64,000 bases of DNA. It comes from Strix aluco. Its lineage: Eukaryota > Chordata > Aves > Strigiformes > Strigidae. Position numbers and translations under genes: made by a program. The notes under the pieces are model-generated. The model did not search any database. It worked only from the letters and a program-made list of their open reading frames with translations, and had not been told where the DNA came from. Location: NCBI RefSeq assembly GCF_031877795.1, contig NC_133971.1, forward strand, positions 61,512,463 through 61,576,462, written 5' to 3'. Shown piece after piece: positions 62,501-64,000 of the stretch (position 1 is its first letter; each line of letters starts with the position of its first letter).

Positions 62501-64000
62501 GTAACATTTCTCACTTCTACTTTTGTACTTCCTTAAGTATCTTGGTCTATTTTAAAAAGTTATTCAGAATCAAACTTTGTCATACATAGACTTTTGTCAC
62601 ACACCTTTTCCTCATAAAGTGAGAAGTCTCCTTGAATCGTGTCCTAACTGAGCTAGTCAAACAGTTGGGTCTTATTCTTACAGCCGTACACAAAGCCAAA
62701 GAAATGCAGAGAAAGGCAATGTACACAGCCACCACTGGTTAGTTAATGATGTGTTTTAACCTAAATTAAACAAGGGAAAACCCAGAAATGGGGAGTCTTC
62801 AGCATGTTTATAAAAAGTGGATAGAAATTTACCTGAATTTGCATCAGGTTTTACATAATATAGACACAGAAATTAGATACAAAGATATTTATGTGCATCC
62901 ATACTGAGACACTGGAGTAATTTTTATCAACAAGAATCCGAGTTCATTTCTAAACAAGGCCTTGAAGAGCATCAGACCTGGAGGTAAAAATGCACAGACA
63001 AAACAAATCCATGCTTTTGCAAAAAAAAAAAAAAAAATAAAAATCACACTTTCAGAGGTATGAAGGCATATGTTTTGTATTGCAAAAGCTTCAAGGCACA
63101 CAGCTTCAAATGCAAACCCCAGTTACAAAATAAAGTTTTCTGACCACTACTATGTGCTTCAGTTAACAAGGTGACCTACAAAGCACTTATTTAGGGAACT
63201 GGAAAAAGGCATGGAATTAAGAATTAAGCTATCAATTTCAGACCCAAGCTGGATTTTCTAACAGTCTACAGGCTGCATTGCCAAACTTCATTTTATCATG
63301 CTCTGCAAACTTTCTGACGCTTTTCTTACACCTCCACTTACATAATCTCAGTTTTCATATTTTAAAAAGCTCTCTTGTATGTCAAGGTATAAATAATATC
63401 ACAGAACTCAGAAGAAAGAGGAAAAATAAAAGCTTAGAGACTGGGAAAGCTCCATAGTTTCATTTTCCTGTTTAAACCTTGTGACACTTTGGACTTGCAA
63501 TTTGTGAAACTCCATTCAGATAGGGAGTCAACAATTTTTAAAGCATTCCACTGACTTTAAGCATTCTGACCCAGTACAAATACAAGTTTACAAACTACTC
63601 AAGAGAATTTGGCTTCAAATTTCCTTCATGGGAAGGCCAAGGCAACCTGGCAACTGATTTTGATGAAGAAAAACGTGAATTTTGAGGAAGTAACAGCATC
63701 TGGAATACTAATCAAAAATTGAACTGGCCATATCAGACACACAATGCCAAATATGATAACAATGCATTTGTCAGATTCCATGCACCTGAACCATGGTTTA
63801 AAAAAGGAATCTTTGATAAACAGCAATTTCCTATCATTATGTACACAGAATGGAAATACTATTAAATAGGTGCAAAGACCATTAGAAATTATACTGCTAG
63901 ACTGTAAACTCAAGCCCACACAGACATGTACATACACACACATGCAAAGCAACAAACATCTGCACACAGCATCAAACATTTACATATTCATCTGGAATAA
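59548..64000 (-). other. LPL: LPL intron 1 (partial)
   Basis: At least 4.45 kb with no GC-rich segment or ATG-led signal-peptide codons that could be exon 1, so exon 1 and the promoter lie further right. An A17 tract lies at 63021-63037. No other gene is seen on either strand. Confidence 0.75.

Noticed and set aside
48961..63040. Two A-rich tracts each followed by atcacacttt (about 48980 and 63021)
   Set aside because: Considered as tails of related retrocopies, but no shared sequence upstream supports this. Probably coincidence.
1..64000. tRNA, rRNA, CRISPR, bacterial operon or mitochondrial insertion
   Set aside because: None was seen. Intron-containing genes, CR1 and LTR elements make a bacterial or organellar source untenable.

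Overview
The window is avian nuclear DNA. Three things show this: CR1 LINEs with their typical avian 3' ends, an endogenous retrovirus with ERV-L-like pol, and lipoprotein lipase (LPL) exons that encode a bird-type protein with a C-terminal tail absent from mammals. LPL is Z-linked in chicken, so a Z-chromosome origin is likely, but this is inference. The species cannot be named from the sequence.

Left part (1-5300): an old minus-strand CR1 copy (about 790-1902 and 4994-5270) is split by a plus-strand retrovirus (1903-4988). The retrovirus has two about 355-bp LTRs, a Lys-tRNA-type primer-binding site, a pol remnant that starts inside reverse transcriptase, no gag, protease or env, and a 5-bp target duplication (AGAAG).

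Middle part (5300-49100): about 44 kb without a recognisable gene. It contains a 3.4-kb minus-strand CR1 (about 16500-19885) with broken ORF1 (SGNH/esterase-like) and ORF2 (endonuclease plus reverse transcriptase). It also holds two short plus-strand CR1 3' ends, one copy of a very old amniote repeat, a MIR-like fossil, microsatellites, and two unexplained exon-like open stretches on the minus strand.

Right part (49100-64000): LPL on the minus strand. Exons 2 to 10 are all readable, with consensus splice sites and phases that join correctly. They give about 462 residues including the catalytic Ser-Asp-His triad, the lid, the furin-type site and the tryptophan loop. Exon 10 carries the final 15 codons and a roughly 2.1-kb 3' UTR. 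Exon 1 (signal peptide and promoter) lies beyond 64000.

No undescribed biological system is convincingly present. The best leads are the PBS-to-pol deletion structure of the retrovirus, the bird-specific reading through the mammalian split stop of LPL, and a triple tandem acceptor at LPL exon 2.
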